Source: Chitinophaga silvisoli (lineage in GTDB: Bacteria; Bacteroidota; Bacteroidia; Chitinophagales; Chitinophagaceae). Taken from it: a stretch of 64,000 nt of DNA. The notes beneath the pieces were generated by a model. It was not told the origin of the DNA and ran no database searches. It saw nothing but the letters and a program-made list of their open reading frames with translations. A program made the translations under genes and the position numbers. Shown in pieces: positions 63,701 through 64,000 of the stretch; positions within the stretch are counted from its first letter, which is position 1; each line of letters starts with the position of its first letter. The stretch is taken from assembly GCF_003412465.1 (NCBI RefSeq), contig NZ_QTJV01000009.1:1-64000 (forward strand), read 5' to 3'.

Positions 63701-64000
63701 AATTACGGCAGTTGTGTCAATCACCCCTTTAGAGGTAATGGCCATCACTGTATTATTAAGATGCTTAGTCGTTGCCTGCTGATCATCTACCCGGTAATAA
63801 TTAGTGGTAGAGGCAACGGGAGTAGTTGTATTTGTTTCACTATAAGAAGCCTGTGATTTCAATCGACCATTCATATCATTCAACTCCACTTTGAAACCCT
63901 GACTGACTGCGATGTAATGTTTTGCATTAATGCGCAGCAGATTGCTCAATGCCGGTTTGTAACGTTTCTTGTTATCTGCCAACAGGGTCATATCAGTTAA
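60701..64000 (-). CDS. DUF5977 repeat protein of the RHS operon (N-terminus beyond window)
   Basis: The open frame reaches the right edge, and the ATG at 63991 is probably internal, since LTD precedes it in frame. At least 1099 residues are visible. Residues up to about 430 form the end of a large secreted N-terminal part (YYRVDDQQATTKHLNN, IYNFTMPAGWAYDGMSGAYK). Nine tandem DUF5977-type repeats of about 65 residues follow, each with NNC near the start, an SSTVSQAxADSLA helix and a NTNGTCTFYN end. A final Ig-like module closes the chain. It is the first visible gene of the operon with the DNRLRE and RHS proteins. Role unknown; secretion or assembly of the RHS complex is a reasonable guess. 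Confidence 0.82.
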   Translation of the reverse strand, partial: LTDMTLLADNKKRYKPALSNLLRINAKHYIAVSQGFKVELNDMNGRLKSQASYSETNTTTPVASTTNYYRVDDQQATTKHLNNTVMAITSKGVIDTTAVIGKDIELMTDMREERSVSTALTVQVNGDMFTFPWPPIMFIPVGLSVYNKEETMYHSAAVSKVIYRHGILDSVVVTDKDSKISTRNLLYDSETGNILLTSTQNEFNDPIYNFTMPAGWAYDGMSGAYKNTGVILKNIYIRQGRITSGLPATAKVTDYFAGGDKVLIYSKPKTGGEDCAPHVATFPATGLMYTVDANEQSGGNPDIYFVDENGQPFSGNDITLKVVKSGRKNIGASISSVSLLKNPLVRTSAGYKLVIDSTSKVIAAAAVQYKSSWKVPDSRKSGTVTTCVPEAYAKYAGGDAANCGVIQATYGNRLLSRSYIVNNCSSGYIGKYAVSYVVPANKFSSTVSQAAADSMAQKLMIDSGQLYANAHGVCIAYYTSTAQTATTSKNNCAAGSKGATASYTVGAGFSHSYVSQAAADSTAYAWALSEAQSQANNSTCYYYSVAQSGSYTKNNCASGGTGGSVSYSLAAGTDSSSVSQTAADSLAKIRLASLGQANANANGTCTFYNTLVSVTKNRNNCATGGTGSSVTYTVAAGKWSSTVSQAKADSLANADLTANGQTYANTNGTCTFYNTAVSITKTKNNCATGGTGSSVTYTVAAGKYSSTVSQANADSLANADLTVNAQNYANTNGTCTFYNTAVSVTKTRNNCATGGTGSSVTYTVAAGKYSSTVSQAKADSLANADLTANAQTYANTNGTCTFYNTAVSVTKTRNNCATGGTGSSVTYSVAAGKYSSTVSQAKADSLANADLTANGQTYANTNGTCTFYNTAVSSTKTRNNCGTNGTGSSVTYTVAASKYSSTVSQASADSLASADLTANAQTYANTNGTCTYTNDAMSRTYTRNNCGTGYIGSSVTYSVAAGKYTSTVSYADANAKAAADTLANGQTYANTNGTCTAQTVTVTINPSPSGHTANTAHGTITVKTSSGTTITSGSYDGTDLLIANGASKTYSTTATTFVVTIAAMSAGYASVNGTAKNVYSGTQTWTVTGSTITILLYLQ
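60990..62745 (-). repeat. 195-bp tandem repeats encoding DUF5977 modules
   Basis: Nine tandem modules. The CACAGTTGTT motif recurs at 61552 and 61747, exactly 195 bp apart. Central units (about 61360-62140) are nearly identical and the outer ones diverge, the usual pattern of array turnover by unequal crossing over. Confidence 0.88.

Noticed and set aside
1..64000. tRNA, rRNA or riboswitch genes
   Set aside because: I looked for conserved rRNA blocks, tRNA T-arm sequence (GGTTCGAATCC) and obvious riboswitch cores and saw none; a covariance search would be decisive.

Overview
The window looks like a chromosomal segment of a Bacteroidota bacterium, most likely in or near the genus Chitinophaga (inference). 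The signs are lipoproteins with Bacteroidota-type lipoboxes, many large secreted proteins, almost no Shine-Dalgarno sequences before start codons, a very large RHS protein with DUF5977-type partners, and transposase relics of the IS66, IS4 and IS5 families. I saw no rRNA, tRNA or CRISPR array.

Left part (1-13 kb). A giant secreted adhesin-like protein on the minus strand runs off the left edge and ends there in an array of 285-bp repeats. Next come a SpoIIAA-like protein and a divergent AraC regulator, a 33-bp minisatellite, a GH114-like lipoprotein, and a minus-strand run of TfoX-like protein, carbon-nitrogen hydrolase, AraC regulator, isochorismatase-like hydrolase, MFS transporter and TetR regulator. 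Two copies of a palindromic 105-bp element sit between these genes. Two matching palindromes (TTCGACA-N13-TGTCGAA) lie 20-22 bp before the MFS and tetR start codons, so TetR very probably controls both itself and the MFS-hydrolase pair.

Middle part (13-34.6 kb). An AsmA-like protein is followed by a PARG-type macrodomain protein translationally coupled to an acyltransferase. A divergent paralogous acyltransferase precedes a class C beta-lactamase-like hydrolase. Three tightly packed genes of unknown role follow (a 1333-residue secreted protein, a fibronectin-III protein and an outer-membrane barrel) with a fourth just upstream. Then come an SDR-type reductase with a Crp-type regulator, and two lipoproteins, GH71/99-like and SGNH esterase, that carry closely related ricin-type lectin domains.

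Right part (34.6-64 kb). This is a polymorphic-toxin locus. A minus-strand operon encodes a DUF5977 repeat protein (cut by the right edge), a DNRLRE-type protein, a 28-residue peptide, and a 2810-residue RHS protein with a C-terminal toxin tip and an immunity gene. Downstream lie about 15 kb of displaced material: three further RHS C-terminal pieces with different tips (a type-44-like toxin, an NlpC/P60 peptidase, an unknown tip paired with a DUF1493 protein), several orphan immunity genes, bare toxin tails just upstream of immunity genes, repeated spacers, and transposase relics at the junctions. The conserved RHS core in each piece ends near the same RIGRRWN-x-DP motif, so homologous recombination could swap tips into the expressed gene. 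Two of these open frames are interrupted by a single in-frame TGA. A small plus-strand island (an XRE regulator with a 45-bp palindrome inside its coding sequence, and an unknown protein) sits in the middle of the array.
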